Source of the DNA: a virus
DNA: 47,129 nt
Direction: 5' to 3' (one strand)
IMG/VR virus record: IMGVR_UViG_3300048591_000481
Location: 1 to 47,129 of that record
Under the pieces are notes generated by a model that ran no database searches, was not told the origin of the DNA, and saw only the letters and a list, made by a program, of their open reading frames with translations. Both the position numbers and the translations under genes were made by a program. This document shows, piece after piece, positions 37,144-45,100 of this stretch. Each line of letters starts with the position of its first letter. Position 1 is the first letter of the stretch.

Positions 37144-38537
37144 TCAAATAATCCTTTTTCTTCTGGTGGTGTATAATCTTGATTTTTCACATGTTCAGCA
37201 TCCATAAAGGTAGCGTATTCAGGATTATACAATAACTTCACTTTACCTATGCTGGTAAAAGAAGATTTCTCAACACTCATTCTTATATCATTTACAGAGA
37301 AATTCCCTGTTTGTATTCCCATAGCATTATCATCTTGGTCTTTATAGGGATACCATAATGCTAAGAACTCTCTGCTCGCCTGATATAAAACAGATGAACC
37401 ATAAGCATCCCAATAACGTGGTGCTTTGATTAACCTTTCAGAACGTTGTATCTCTTTATCATTTACCTGCGATAGATTAATTATCACTTGATGCCGTTGT
37501 TTCGCTTGACGTTTTTCAAAGTCAATTACGGCAGGTATATTCCCTATCATTCGCATTAGAAAATCTCCTGTTCCTGGATAGTCTATCGCCTGTAAATGGT
37601 CTATTACTATCTTATCAGTTTTAATACTATTCATTAACTCTAACACTTCTTTATACTTTGTAGCTTCATCATATATAAACAACCTATCAGCTAATATCTC
37701 CTTGACGTGTTTAATATTTTCTTCTGTTATTAAAGCTGTCTTTTGTCGCATAGCCGTTGTAGGTATCTTACATATCATAGCTATAATTCTTCTCCATCTG
37801 GTTGAAGCACTCTCTTCAGGAGATATTATTGAAGCACTGCTTATCTTACCCGATAACAAAGACTGCACAGTATCATAATCAATCCACGTAGATTTAGTAT
37901 GTCCAGACTTGGCTATTAATGTAGCTATATACCCACGTGTCCATCCACCTATTAATGAATTAAGTTTTTGTGATGACGTTCTAACATATTCATCGGTAGC
38001 ATTTACTAAACTCATTGTTTCTTCTAACTGATTTCTCTTTGTTTCTATTCTACCATTCAATATATCATGCACCTTGATAATACTTCTGCAAGCACCTACA
38101 ATAATATTATTATTCTGTCCTGGTCTGGCGTTCTGATATTGTATATCAGTTATCCTATCCTGTACATAGCGTGCAAACGCATAATTAATAATATACTTTT
38201 TTGCTTGCTCAAATAAATCTGGACTTGCACTAATTTCCGTATCATATATCATACTATATATAACACTTTCATCTGGTCTTTTGGATTTATGTTTACGGAG
38301 GAAGTTTTCTAATGCTTGGTCGTTCGATGTGATATAAAGAACTAAATTAGGTACTGTTATTTCAACTTTTTGTTCTGTTAGTTTCTTCATTGCAAATATG
38401 ATAATGCGTTTTGTTGGGTCTAAAAATGTAGCAGGTAATGTTTGTTCTAAATATTTCTCCCTAAGTTCAGGTTTATGAAAGAGCCATACAATATATGCTT
38501 TCTCAAAGATTTCAGAATTTGGATAGTCTTTAGCCAT
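37140..38537 (-). CDS. DnaB-like replicative helicase
   Basis: About 465 residues from the ATG at 38537. The N-terminal part (1-150) looks like a DnaB N-domain (helical, EKAYIVWLFHKPEL; PATFLDPTKRII). A RecA-fold ATPase follows: SLIGGWTRGYIATLIAKSGHTKST (split: LIAKSGHTKST, about 207-217) as P-loop, where the last Gly of the Walker A is replaced by Thr; Walker B in DKIVIDHLQAID (about 320); and QVIINLSQVND (about 365), the H3-like strand. It probably unwinds the fork. The degenerate P-loop is unusual. A GTG 18 bases upstream is an alternative start. Confidence 0.82.
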   Translation of the reverse strand: MAKDYPNSEIFEKAYIVWLFHKPELREKYLEQTLPATFLDPTKRIIIFAMKKLTEQKVEITVPNLVLYITSNDQALENFLRKHKSKRPDESVIYSMIYDTEISASPDLFEQAKKYIINYAFARYVQDRITDIQYQNARPGQNNNIIVGACRSIIKVHDILNGRIETKRNQLEETMSLVNATDEYVRTSSQKLNSLIGGWTRGYIATLIAKSGHTKSTWIDYDTVQSLLSGKISSASIISPEESASTRWRRIIAMICKIPTTAMRQKTALITEENIKHVKEILADRLFIYDEATKYKEVLELMNSIKTDKIVIDHLQAIDYPGTGDFLMRMIGNIPAVIDFEKRQAKQRHQVIINLSQVNDKEIQRSERLIKAPRYWDAYGSSVLYQASREFLALWYPYKDQDDNAMGIQTGNFSVNDIRMSVEKSSFTSIGKVKLLYNPEYATFMDAEHVKNQDYTPPEEKGLFE

Positions 38538-38538
38538 T

Positions 38539-38886
38539 TCATTTCTTGCTCCCACACCAAAATTTACAGGTGTTGGTAACTATCTCTGTTAATGTGGGGA
38601 ATACTTTTTTACCGTTTATTATAGCTATATCATAAGGGTATTCACAAGTACGTGTAATACTTTCACGTGAAAATATAGCGTGTTCTATTGCTTCTGGTAA
38701 TGAGTTAAATATTTTATCACCCACTTCTAAACGTTTATATCCACAACCACCGCATTTACTATCATAAAGCATAATCTTTGTTTGATATGGCATGTCATAG
38801 GAATTACTGTATGCTTCATCATCTATGGGTATTCCCTTTAATATCTCTTCCATATCTTTGCTGACTTTACTATTATCTAATGGCAT
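38539..38886 (-). CDS. small Cys-containing hypothetical protein
   Basis: A 115-residue protein with a CGGCGY pair (about residues 45-50) and a C-terminal Cys pair (TCKFWCGSKK). These could bind zinc. TAGGAG lies before the ATG. It overlaps the helicase reading frame region only at its end. Function unknown; position suggests replication. Confidence 0.6.
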   Translation of the reverse strand: MPLDNSKVSKDMEEILKGIPIDDEAYSNSYDMPYQTKIMLYDSKCGGCGYKRLEVGDKIFNSLPEAIEHAIFSRESITRTCEYPYDIAIINGKKVFPTLTEIVTNTCKFWCGSKK

Positions 38887-38894
38887 TTGTTCTC

Positions 38895-39101
38895 CTAAAA
38901 TGGTTTTTCATATAAGTTTTTTAACCACTCAATTTCGACTTTAGATAACTGAATAAACTCTTTTCCATCACGTCTAATGATTTCTCGTTTAGATATAATG
39001 GAATCGAGTAAATTCAGCTTTTCTCTTTTATCAACATTTTGAGCGTAACATTTTTTCCATATCTTTAATAGTCCTTCTAAAGGTAATGGAATATATGTCA
39101 T
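38895..39101 (-). CDS. small hypothetical protein
   Basis: A 68-residue basic helical protein. It overlaps the SSB-like gene end by four bases. No motif recognised. Confidence 0.58.
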   Translation of the reverse strand: MTYIPLPLEGLLKIWKKCYAQNVDKREKLNLLDSIISKREIIRRDGKEFIQLSKVEIEWLKNLYEKPF

Positions 39102-39817
39102 GATAAAAATTCATTTTCCATTTCAGAAAAGTCTGCTTCTGGTGCTTCTGCATTTGGAACTTCATCTTTTTTGTCACGGTCAGCACGTTCTGATTCTAAC
39201 AATGAGTTAAATTTACCTTCTAACTTTCCCATTAGTTCAAATGGAATCCTATTGGAAACATCTCCCATAAGTTTGATGGAAGCCATATAAGGACTACCTT
39301 TTTTCTCACCAATTTCAATCTTGAAACTGATTGGCATACCATAATACAAAGGGAATGCTCTAACATTTGTAAACTTCTCAGTCATCTTCGCAGGGTTAAC
39401 TGTTACTAATTTACTATTTTCAATTCCAGGTAATGACCAACTTTCAAATTTCTGATGTATTGCCCATTGCCATTTAGGGTCTGTACTTATCATAAAAGGA
39501 AAATACAAATGCGAAGAAGGCGTATTAGTTGGTATCGTTGCATCTTCACCATTAAACTGTACTACCTTTTTCTTCTGTTCAATGTTATTTCCCAAAAATT
39601 CTGTTATCCATAAGGTTGCGGTATAATGAGATAGATGTGCACCTATATCCGTAGGTTCACATTTCTTTTCATTAATATCTTTGTACTTAGGAATCAGTTT
39701 ACCAAACACTCCGTGATATACACCTGCAGGATGTTTGTAGTATTCAAAACCTTCACTTTTTATGGGCTTTGCTTCTTCTGGTAATTCATATCCCATATCT
39801 TCATAGAAGTCTGTCAT
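39098..39817 (-). CDS. ssDNA-binding protein candidate
   Basis: A 239-residue protein next to ERF and exonuclease. Beta-rich middle with aromatics (LYFPFMISTDPKWQWA; YYGMPISFKIEIG) suits an OB-fold. The acidic Asp/Glu-rich C-terminal tail ends in DFSEMENEFLS, similar to the acidic tip of phage SSBs that recruits replication partners. AAGGAG precedes the ATG and it overlaps ERF by four bases. The assignment rests on context and tail type, not on a proven domain. Confidence 0.65.
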   Translation of the reverse strand: MTDFYEDMGYELPEEAKPIKSEGFEYYKHPAGVYHGVFGKLIPKYKDINEKKCEPTDIGAHLSHYTATLWITEFLGNNIEQKKKVVQFNGEDATIPTNTPSSHLYFPFMISTDPKWQWAIHQKFESWSLPGIENSKLVTVNPAKMTEKFTNVRAFPLYYGMPISFKIEIGEKKGSPYMASIKLMGDVSNRIPFELMGKLEGKFNSLLESERADRDKKDEVPNAEAPEADFSEMENEFLS

Positions 39818-40656
39818 TTTGTTTCTCCTTTTTTGTTTAATGCTGTTTCATATTTGTTTAAGTAATTATCTACTGTGCTTCTATTCTGCTTTACAAAGTC
39901 CAGCCAATATTTTGATTTAAGATTATCAGGTACTTTTTCTGATAGCTCTTTCATTTTATTAAATGAATCAATAGAAGGGAGCATTTCATTTAGCCATTTC
40001 TCAAATGTGCTTTTCTTTTCAATAGTAGCTGATAGTTTATATAAATACTCATGCACACTTTTATGTGCTACCTCTAAGTATGGTTCAAGTTTATCGGTTA
40101 TAATCTCATCTGACATTCCATCTGTATCATCATCTTGTGTCATAATACCAAAGGCATCGCAGAACGCATAACGTTTACAAAATGTTATTGTACCTGCTGT
40201 TACTTGAGCATCCGACATTACACCTGTTTTAGTGAGTAAAGGCATTTCTACCATACTTGTTTCACTATGTCCACGTATATGTCTGACTTCACAAAATGCT
40301 CTAACTTTACCTTCAGGAAATTCTGTTTTAATTAAATAACTAAATCCACATTCACTTCTTAATTCCTTTGTCTGTCCTTCTATATTCTCAATAGGTGCAT
40401 AGTAATATGCTACTTGTCCATCTTTAGTTACACCACCACGCTTAGTCTTTTTAATAGCAGGACATTCAGATTGGAATTTGGACATAGCTTCATCAAATGC
40501 TTTACGAGCTTCCTGAGAGTCCCATTCCTTTTTCAATACCATTAGTCTTTCAAGATGTTCTATGCTTAATCCCTTATCAATAGCTGACTCAATCCAACTG
40601 TCTGGTTGAGATATGGCATCTTGTTTGACAATGGAATTTATTTTGACATCTTCCAT
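39814..40656 (-). CDS. ERF-family ssDNA annealing protein
   Basis: A 280-residue member of the ERF family of single-strand annealing recombinases. The family core is visible: KAFDEAMSKFQSECP (about 53-67), a KRGGVT...YYYAPIENI segment, EVRHIRGHSE, and the conserved end CKRYAFCDAFGIMTQDDDTDG (split: KRYAFCDAFGI and DDDTDG). It promotes pairing of single strands and works with an exonuclease and SSB, both adjacent. AAGGAC is the ribosome site. Confidence 0.88.
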   Translation of the reverse strand: MEDVKINSIVKQDAISQPDSWIESAIDKGLSIEHLERLMVLKKEWDSQEARKAFDEAMSKFQSECPAIKKTKRGGVTKDGQVAYYYAPIENIEGQTKELRSECGFSYLIKTEFPEGKVRAFCEVRHIRGHSETSMVEMPLLTKTGVMSDAQVTAGTITFCKRYAFCDAFGIMTQDDDTDGMSDEIITDKLEPYLEVAHKSVHEYLYKLSATIEKKSTFEKWLNEMLPSIDSFNKMKELSEKVPDNLKSKYWLDFVKQNRSTVDNYLNKYETALNKKGETK

Positions 40657-41348
40657 TAAATAAGTCCTTCTATTTTATTATAGATGCTATAAGATTGAGC
40701 AACATCTAATTTATTTTTATTAATGATTGTTTCCATTTGACCTTGCTCATACCAACCACCAATTTTATTGCCATCTCTTTGTAGAGAATCTGATAGTCCT
40801 AATCTATATGACCATTCTACCAATGAACCTGAACCCAACCAATTATATAAATCAAGATGTGGAGTGTTCTTATATTTCATTAAGTAATTATTCATATCGA
40901 TACGTTTCATAGTGGAGTCAATTTCAGCATTAACTATCAGTGTTCTTTTAATTATAAATGGTAAGTCAAATTCTTTACCATTATATGTAACTAAGATGGA
41001 ATCATTTATTCCAAACCACGCAAACAATTTCCAGAATGCAGTGAGTATATGTCTCTCTTCACCTACAAGCCCCATATAATAAACTTCTTTATTGTCAATA
41101 AGGTATTTACTGAAATCATTTTCGTTCAGCGGTGGGACTTTATCAGTTAATAACCCGATAAGAATAATCTTACCTGTTAATGGTGATAAAGCAAATTTAT
41201 CTGATTCTTTACTTTTTTGTTCTGTTACATATCTTTCAATAGCAGATGGGTCTTTATAATTACTTGGAGCTGATACATTACTCAGTTTCCAATTAGTATA
41301 ATTAACATCTGATAAATCTTTATATGTTTCAATATCTAATACCAGCAT
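40656..41348 (-). CDS. DnaQ/PolB-type 3'-5' exonuclease
   Basis: About 230 residues from the ATG at 41348, chosen for the AGGAG before it; a further ATG at 41366 lies in the terminator. RNase H-fold exonuclease: DIET (Asp5/Glu7) at the N-terminus, YNGKEFDLPFII in the middle, and later acidic residues in HLDLYNW and KLDVAQSYSIY. The pattern is that of standalone DEDDy exonucleases related to PolB exonuclease domains. It probably processes ends for ERF recombination. Confidence 0.82.
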   Translation of the reverse strand: MLVLDIETYKDLSDVNYTNWKLSNVSAPSNYKDPSAIERYVTEQKSKESDKFALSPLTGKIILIGLLTDKVPPLNENDFSKYLIDNKEVYYMGLVGEERHILTAFWKLFAWFGINDSILVTYNGKEFDLPFIIKRTLIVNAEIDSTMKRIDMNNYLMKYKNTPHLDLYNWLGSGSLVEWSYRLGLSDSLQRDGNKIGGWYEQGQMETIINKNKLDVAQSYSIYNKIEGLI

Positions 41349-41361
41349 ATAGTCTCCTATA

Positions 41362-41389
41362 AACAAAAAAAGGAACAGAAATCTGTTCC
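41362..41389 (-). terminator. intrinsic terminator
   Basis: On the minus strand a hairpin GGAACAGA / TCTGTTCC with a two-base loop (41372-41389) is followed by a T7 run (41365-41371). It lies after the 41416 gene and just before the exonuclease gene. It would reduce read-through into the recombination genes. Confidence 0.82.
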
Positions 41390-41415
41390 CCTTTATGTAA
41401 TTTTATGTTAATAAA

Positions 41416-41892
41416 TTATTCTGTAACCTGAACTTCAGGCTTAGCTTTTAATCTTGGTATTGCAAATGATACTCTTGCACCTGTCATCAAGCTGTTTAAC
41501 TGTTTACTAATATCATATATCTGATTGACCAATCTGATATACTCTTCAACATTCTCTGATGATACAGAACGTTCTTCAGCACCTTCAACTGTATTAAGAC
41601 GTGTAGAAGAACCAGATGTCCCTGTTCTTTCTTTTTTAGATGATTTCATAAATCCTGTTTTATCAAGATACTGTTGAAAATCTTCTGGATTAACATCAGG
41701 ATTCTTTTCATAGAATTTTGGTAACTCACTTTCAAATAAGAATATACCATTATTCTTTCTGACAAATTCTGCATTAACTACAGCTCTTTCAAGATTTTCT
41801 TCAGGTGTACTTCCTAATAATCCACCTGTGTACATTTCATAAAAAGATTTAATTGTACCTAACCGCACTTCCAACTTATCACGTTTAGCCAT
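41416..41892 (-). CDS. hypothetical protein with its own promoter
   Basis: A 158-residue protein. The first 80 residues are charged and helical, a Ser/Thr/Gly-rich linker follows (about 85-110: KERTGTSGSSTRLN), and a helical second part (EEYIRLVNQIYDISKQL). AAAGGAAG is the ribosome site. It has a consensus promoter upstream and a terminator downstream, so it is a separate strongly expressed unit next to the ubiquitin-like genes. Function unknown. Confidence 0.68.
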   Translation of the reverse strand: MAKRDKLEVRLGTIKSFYEMYTGGLLGSTPEENLERAVVNAEFVRKNNGIFLFESELPKFYEKNPDVNPEDFQQYLDKTGFMKSSKKERTGTSGSSTRLNTVEGAEERSVSSENVEEYIRLVNQIYDISKQLNSLMTGARVSFAIPRLKAKPEVQVTE

Positions 41893-41981
41893 TTCTACTT
41901 CCTTTTGTTTAGTTTATGTATGTTATTTAATATATACTTATAAGATTAATAAAAATTATAAGTATTAAAAAGACTATCACT

Positions 41982-42010
41982 AATATAATAGTCAATATAA
42001 ATCTTGTCAA
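41982..42010 (-). promoter_or_regulatory. consensus sigma70-type promoter
   Basis: On the minus strand TTGACA (42005-42010), a 17-base spacer and TATATT (41982-41987). Upstream TTTTTTAGCAGGTA is shared with the leftward site at 163. It drives the gene at 41416-41892. Confidence 0.8.
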
Positions 42011-42027
42011 TACCTGCTAAAAAATAT

Positions 42028-42918
42028 TTATTGTTTCAGCAATTCAATAATGTTTTTAGATGGTTCTGGTAAATTACTTTTAGTATAGAATATTCTTACA
42101 GCATCATTAATAGAGGTGTATATAATGCTATTAAATTTTAATTCATTTTTTCTGGTGTTGTATAATATTGTATCACCTGTGTAAACACTCACTATTGAAA
42201 TAGTATGTGATGATTCATATTTTTCAACTAAATATTCCATTTCATTTGCAATCTCTTTTAAGATTTCAGCAATCTTAAAATCACCTTTAATATATGAACT
42301 AAAATCTCTTCTGGGTGGTGTATAATCTTTAGATACTCTATTATAATAACCTTCATAATTAGGAGTAGAAAATCTGGTAGGTGTATAAGCTGTTACTCTC
42401 TCTTCAATTATTTTCTTCTCAGGTCTTCTACATTTAGCTAATACCTCTTTAGATATTTTATCATTATCATAATATCTGATTAATTCTAAATTAATCGTAA
42501 CGGGTTCTGTTAATTCTATTCCACCACATCCTTCTATTTTAACTGTATCAAGACGTGCTGAATATTCACCTTTACAATTCACAATTATTGTGATAATCGA
42601 AGGCATTATTTTTAACATTTGTTTAATGTTTCCTAAATCACCATATTCTCCTGAAGGAGTGCAGGACATATCTACGTGGCTATGCCATTGTACTAACATA
42701 TCCGACATATCATAATTAATATCATTCATTATGTCGTTAGGGAAGTTATTCACTTCACTTCCCTCTACAATCTGTTCGCATAAAGGGGCAAGTTTATATA
42801 TGCCCCTGTCATTATTGTAATGACCCCATCCTGCAATTTCAGAACTAAAATGTTTTTTAGCATAGAATGCGTATTCAAACATTTGCTGAAATACTTCATC
42901 TTTTATTTTAATTTTCAT
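42028..42918 (-). CDS. JAB/JAMM isopeptidase
   Basis: A 296-residue protein. Residues 1-130 are a JAB/MPN domain: Glu27 (SSEIAGWG), then QWHSHVDMSCTPSG with His79 and His81, Ser89 and Asp94. The usual spacing Ser-x2-Asp is stretched to Ser-x4-Asp, with Glu91 between. Such enzymes remove ubiquitin-like modifiers from targets. A second part (about 140-296) is unrecognised: linker (PTRFSTPNYEGYY) then helical region. It overlaps the E1-like gene by four bases, so deconjugation is expressed with activation. Confidence 0.85.
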   Translation of the reverse strand: MKIKIKDEVFQQMFEYAFYAKKHFSSEIAGWGHYNNDRGIYKLAPLCEQIVEGSEVNNFPNDIMNDINYDMSDMLVQWHSHVDMSCTPSGEYGDLGNIKQMLKIMPSIITIIVNCKGEYSARLDTVKIEGCGGIELTEPVTINLELIRYYDNDKISKEVLAKCRRPEKKIIEERVTAYTPTRFSTPNYEGYYNRVSKDYTPPRRDFSSYIKGDFKIAEILKEIANEMEYLVEKYESSHTISIVSVYTGDTILYNTRKNELKFNSIIYTSINDAVRIFYTKSNLPEPSKNIIELLKQ

Positions 42919-43682
42919 ATTTTTGCTATATTCTCCTTTGTTAAGGGCATTGTACCATTCTGTTCTGTTGCATTATTTTCTCGTGCAGTCATAATCCACG
43001 CTTGACCTGTGCTATAATCGTGGAAACTATGTAAAGCAGGATGGTATTTCTCCATAGCTAATGTCCTATAACGTCCGATTAATTCTGCACTTACTGCCAT
43101 ACTTGTGTCAATTATTGATTGACCTGAACAGGGTAACTGTATTGCTTCTTCGTTTGTATGAAGTGTTTTCTCATAGAACTGACATTCTTTCTTAACCCAT
43201 AACCTAATTCCATAAATATTTGCATATAATCCTCCTGTTCTGCTATCTAATAAGATAGTTCTTGTCCCTCTGTAATTCTTAAAAATATTTTTTCTGCTTT
43301 CCATATCATCTACCGCAGTGATAACAGTTGTGATTTTTCTATAATTTCTCAGGAAATCTGGTGGTATTTCTTCATACTTACCATTAAATGTGTTGATAGT
43401 AACATCTTTTACTATCAAATTTATGGTAGTCTTTAACACTTCTACCTTGAATAAGTCATCTGTTAAATCTAAAGATTCAGCAAAAAACTGATTTGGCAAA
43501 TTATGTGCTTCTACAATATCATAATCTACAAGTGTTAACTGTTTAACACCCATTCTTGCTAATCCAAATGCTGTGTAAGAGCCGATTGCTCCAGCTCCTA
43601 CTATTAAAACGTGTGCATCTTTGTCCCGCAATGGGTCGTAAAAATTTAACCCACGCCATGAATCTGCTATAATTTTTCCCAT
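42915..43682 (-). CDS. E1/ThiF-like modifier-activating enzyme
   Basis: A 255-residue Rossmann-fold adenylating enzyme. The ATP site GAGAIGS (29-35) follows VLIV, LVDYD (51-55) holds the ribose/Mg acidic residues, and TAVDDMESR (122-130) is the usual second Asp region. The Arg-finger position reads NLPNQ (61-65) rather than N-x-x-R-Q. Cys185 in LPCSGQSIIDTS is a candidate thioester Cys, followed by the usual helix. No Ubl-recruiting extra domain is fused. It activates a modifier by C-terminal adenylation. AAGGAG precedes the ATG; it ends in the JAB start. Confidence 0.88.
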   Translation of the reverse strand: MGKIIADSWRGLNFYDPLRDKDAHVLIVGAGAIGSYTAFGLARMGVKQLTLVDYDIVEAHNLPNQFFAESLDLTDDLFKVEVLKTTINLIVKDVTINTFNGKYEEIPPDFLRNYRKITTVITAVDDMESRKNIFKNYRGTRTILLDSRTGGLYANIYGIRLWVKKECQFYEKTLHTNEEAIQLPCSGQSIIDTSMAVSAELIGRYRTLAMEKYHPALHSFHDYSTGQAWIMTARENNATEQNGTMPLTKENIAKI

Positions 43683-43683
43683 T

Positions 43684-44706
43684 TTATGCTCCTTGTGTTT
43701 GTGTATTAATTTGTGTATTACATTGTGGATTTGAACATTCTCCTAAATACATATATGAATTGCATCTTGTACATAATGTTTCTCCCACAGATTGTGTATT
43801 AAAAAATTCTTTACTTGTTTTACCCGATTTAGGTAAAGCATATTTCATAAATAATAAAATTTTACTAATGTCTGTTATGCTGATAAAAGGATTCTCAGGG
43901 TAATAACTTCTTACTGAAGTATTAATCAAGTCAACTATAAAAGCATAATTTTTATTATTTATATAATTCTCCATATCTCCTGTTCTATTGCCGTAACATA
44001 TAGAACCACTTATATGTGGATGTAGGGTACGACTAAAACCAAACCATTCCCTCCATTCCCTGTCATAATACCAGTCATTGAAATAATACTTGACGTTTAA
44101 TAGGTTAAAATCACTATTAAATGTTAATATTATCTTTTTATAATTGATATATCCTTCTGCTTCATTGCCAATACAAACCTTATTAAATTCCATATCAAAT
44201 TCTCCATTACTTTCATTTAGAGTGAATTTAATACGGTATTTTTTACAATACTTATGAAGCTCTTTATAATCAAATGGTTTGTAATCTTGCATCTCACCAT
44301 ATTTAACAGCTATATTCTTCTGGATTGAAATTATCTCTTCAACCCAGCTTTGTATTATATTATATCTGGTTCTATTATTTGCAAAAATTTCCCCAGAACG
44401 TTTAGCTTCAGAGTTTGATAATCCCTGTATCCTTGATATAATATATATAAGTAAATCACTCTCTGCTTCTGCATATGCAGTATAATATATATCTTTTTCA
44501 GTGTCTCTTACTATATAATATTGGTTGTCACTTGACATTAAAACATTTCCTTTCAGTCTCACTGAAGAAGCCATCTCTCTAAAAGATGTTTCGGATACTA
44601 TATGTATCTTTTTTGCTATTTCATCTACATATTGGTAAGATTCACGTAAATGGAATGCAATGTTAATTTTAATTTTTTCATTAAAATTAATTCTTTCACT
44701 TAACAT
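43684..44706 (-). CDS. E2-like conjugating enzyme with C-terminal zinc knuckle
   Basis: A 340-residue protein from the ATG at 44706, which has a perfect GGAGG upstream. Residues about 140-300 have the E2 pattern: the strands INYKKIILTFNSDFN and WREWFGFSRT, then HPHISGSIC (229-237) with Cys237 as the likely catalytic residue, and the following YGNRTGDM. In E2s the HP(N/H) and GxIC segments are the hallmark. A four-Cys zinc knuckle closes it: CTRC (312-315), CSNPQC (324-329). The first 135 residues are a helical domain of unknown role. It would carry the modifier to a substrate. Confidence 0.78.
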   Translation of the reverse strand: MLSERINFNEKIKINIAFHLRESYQYVDEIAKKIHIVSETSFREMASSVRLKGNVLMSSDNQYYIVRDTEKDIYYTAYAEAESDLLIYIISRIQGLSNSEAKRSGEIFANNRTRYNIIQSWVEEIISIQKNIAVKYGEMQDYKPFDYKELHKYCKKYRIKFTLNESNGEFDMEFNKVCIGNEAEGYINYKKIILTFNSDFNLLNVKYYFNDWYYDREWREWFGFSRTLHPHISGSICYGNRTGDMENYINNKNYAFIVDLINTSVRSYYPENPFISITDISKILLFMKYALPKSGKTSKEFFNTQSVGETLCTRCNSYMYLGECSNPQCNTQINTQTQGA

Positions 44707-44717
44707 TTTTCCTCCAT

Positions 44718-44749
44718 AAAAAAAAGGCATCACGATTAAGCAATGCCTT
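44718..44749 (-). terminator. intrinsic terminator between modifier and enzyme genes
   Basis: On the minus strand a hairpin AAGGCAT / ATGCCTT (arms 44743-44749 and 44724-44730), extendable by C-G and G-U pairs, then a T-run (44718-44725, partly in the stem). It begins 13 bases after the modifier stop and lies just before the GGAGG of the E2-like gene. Confidence 0.82.
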
Positions 44750-44761
44750 GTTAATTAATTA

Positions 44762-45052
44762 TCAGTTATTCTTAGTTTTTACACCGATTCTGATAATGTC
44801 CTCTTTACTTAATGGTGTCTCGAAGTCTTGGACTGGTATTCCATTGACGCTGACTTCATAACCAGCGATGTTCATATCCTCAACGAATTCTTTAATCGTT
44901 GTGCCAGCTTTTACTGTTAAAATTTCTGGCAATTTAGCTGGACATTGGAAATTAACTTTGAATGTCTTAGCTTTGAATGTCTTAGCTTTGACAGTTTTAG
45001 CCACTTTAGTAGTGGTCTTTTTTGGAGCTGTTGCTTTTTTTGTGGTAGCCAT
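44762..45052 (-). CDS. ubiquitin-like beta-grasp modifier
   Basis: A 96-residue protein. Residues 1-32 are a Lys/Ala/Thr-rich basic tail with a KAKTF repeat. Residues 33-96 fit a beta-grasp fold: TFKVNFQCP, ILTVKAGTTIKEFVEDMNI (helix), YEVSVNGIPVQDFETPL, SKEDIIRIG. The VNG and the ...EDIIRIG strand match the ThiS/MoaD/ubiquitin-like order. The C-terminus is VKTKNN; where ThiS ends in GG, this ends in NN, so the usual di-Gly is absent. GGAG lies before the ATG. It is the first of four genes with E2, E1 and JAB partners. Confidence 0.75.
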   Translation of the reverse strand: MATTKKATAPKKTTTKVAKTVKAKTFKAKTFKVNFQCPAKLPEILTVKAGTTIKEFVEDMNIAGYEVSVNGIPVQDFETPLSKEDIIRIGVKTKNN

Positions 45053-45081
45053 CTCTGGACTCCTATTATTTATTAATAAAT

Positions 45082-45097
45082 CCCATCTTCTGATGGG
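45082..45097 (-). promoter_or_regulatory. stable hairpin upstream of the modifier gene
   Basis: CCCATC and GATGGG (45082-45087, 45092-45097) form a perfect 6-bp stem with a four-base loop, 30 bases before the modifier ATG. No T-run follows. It may protect the mRNA 5' end after cleavage of the tRNA-like element beside it. Confidence 0.5.
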
Positions 45098-45100
45098 TAG

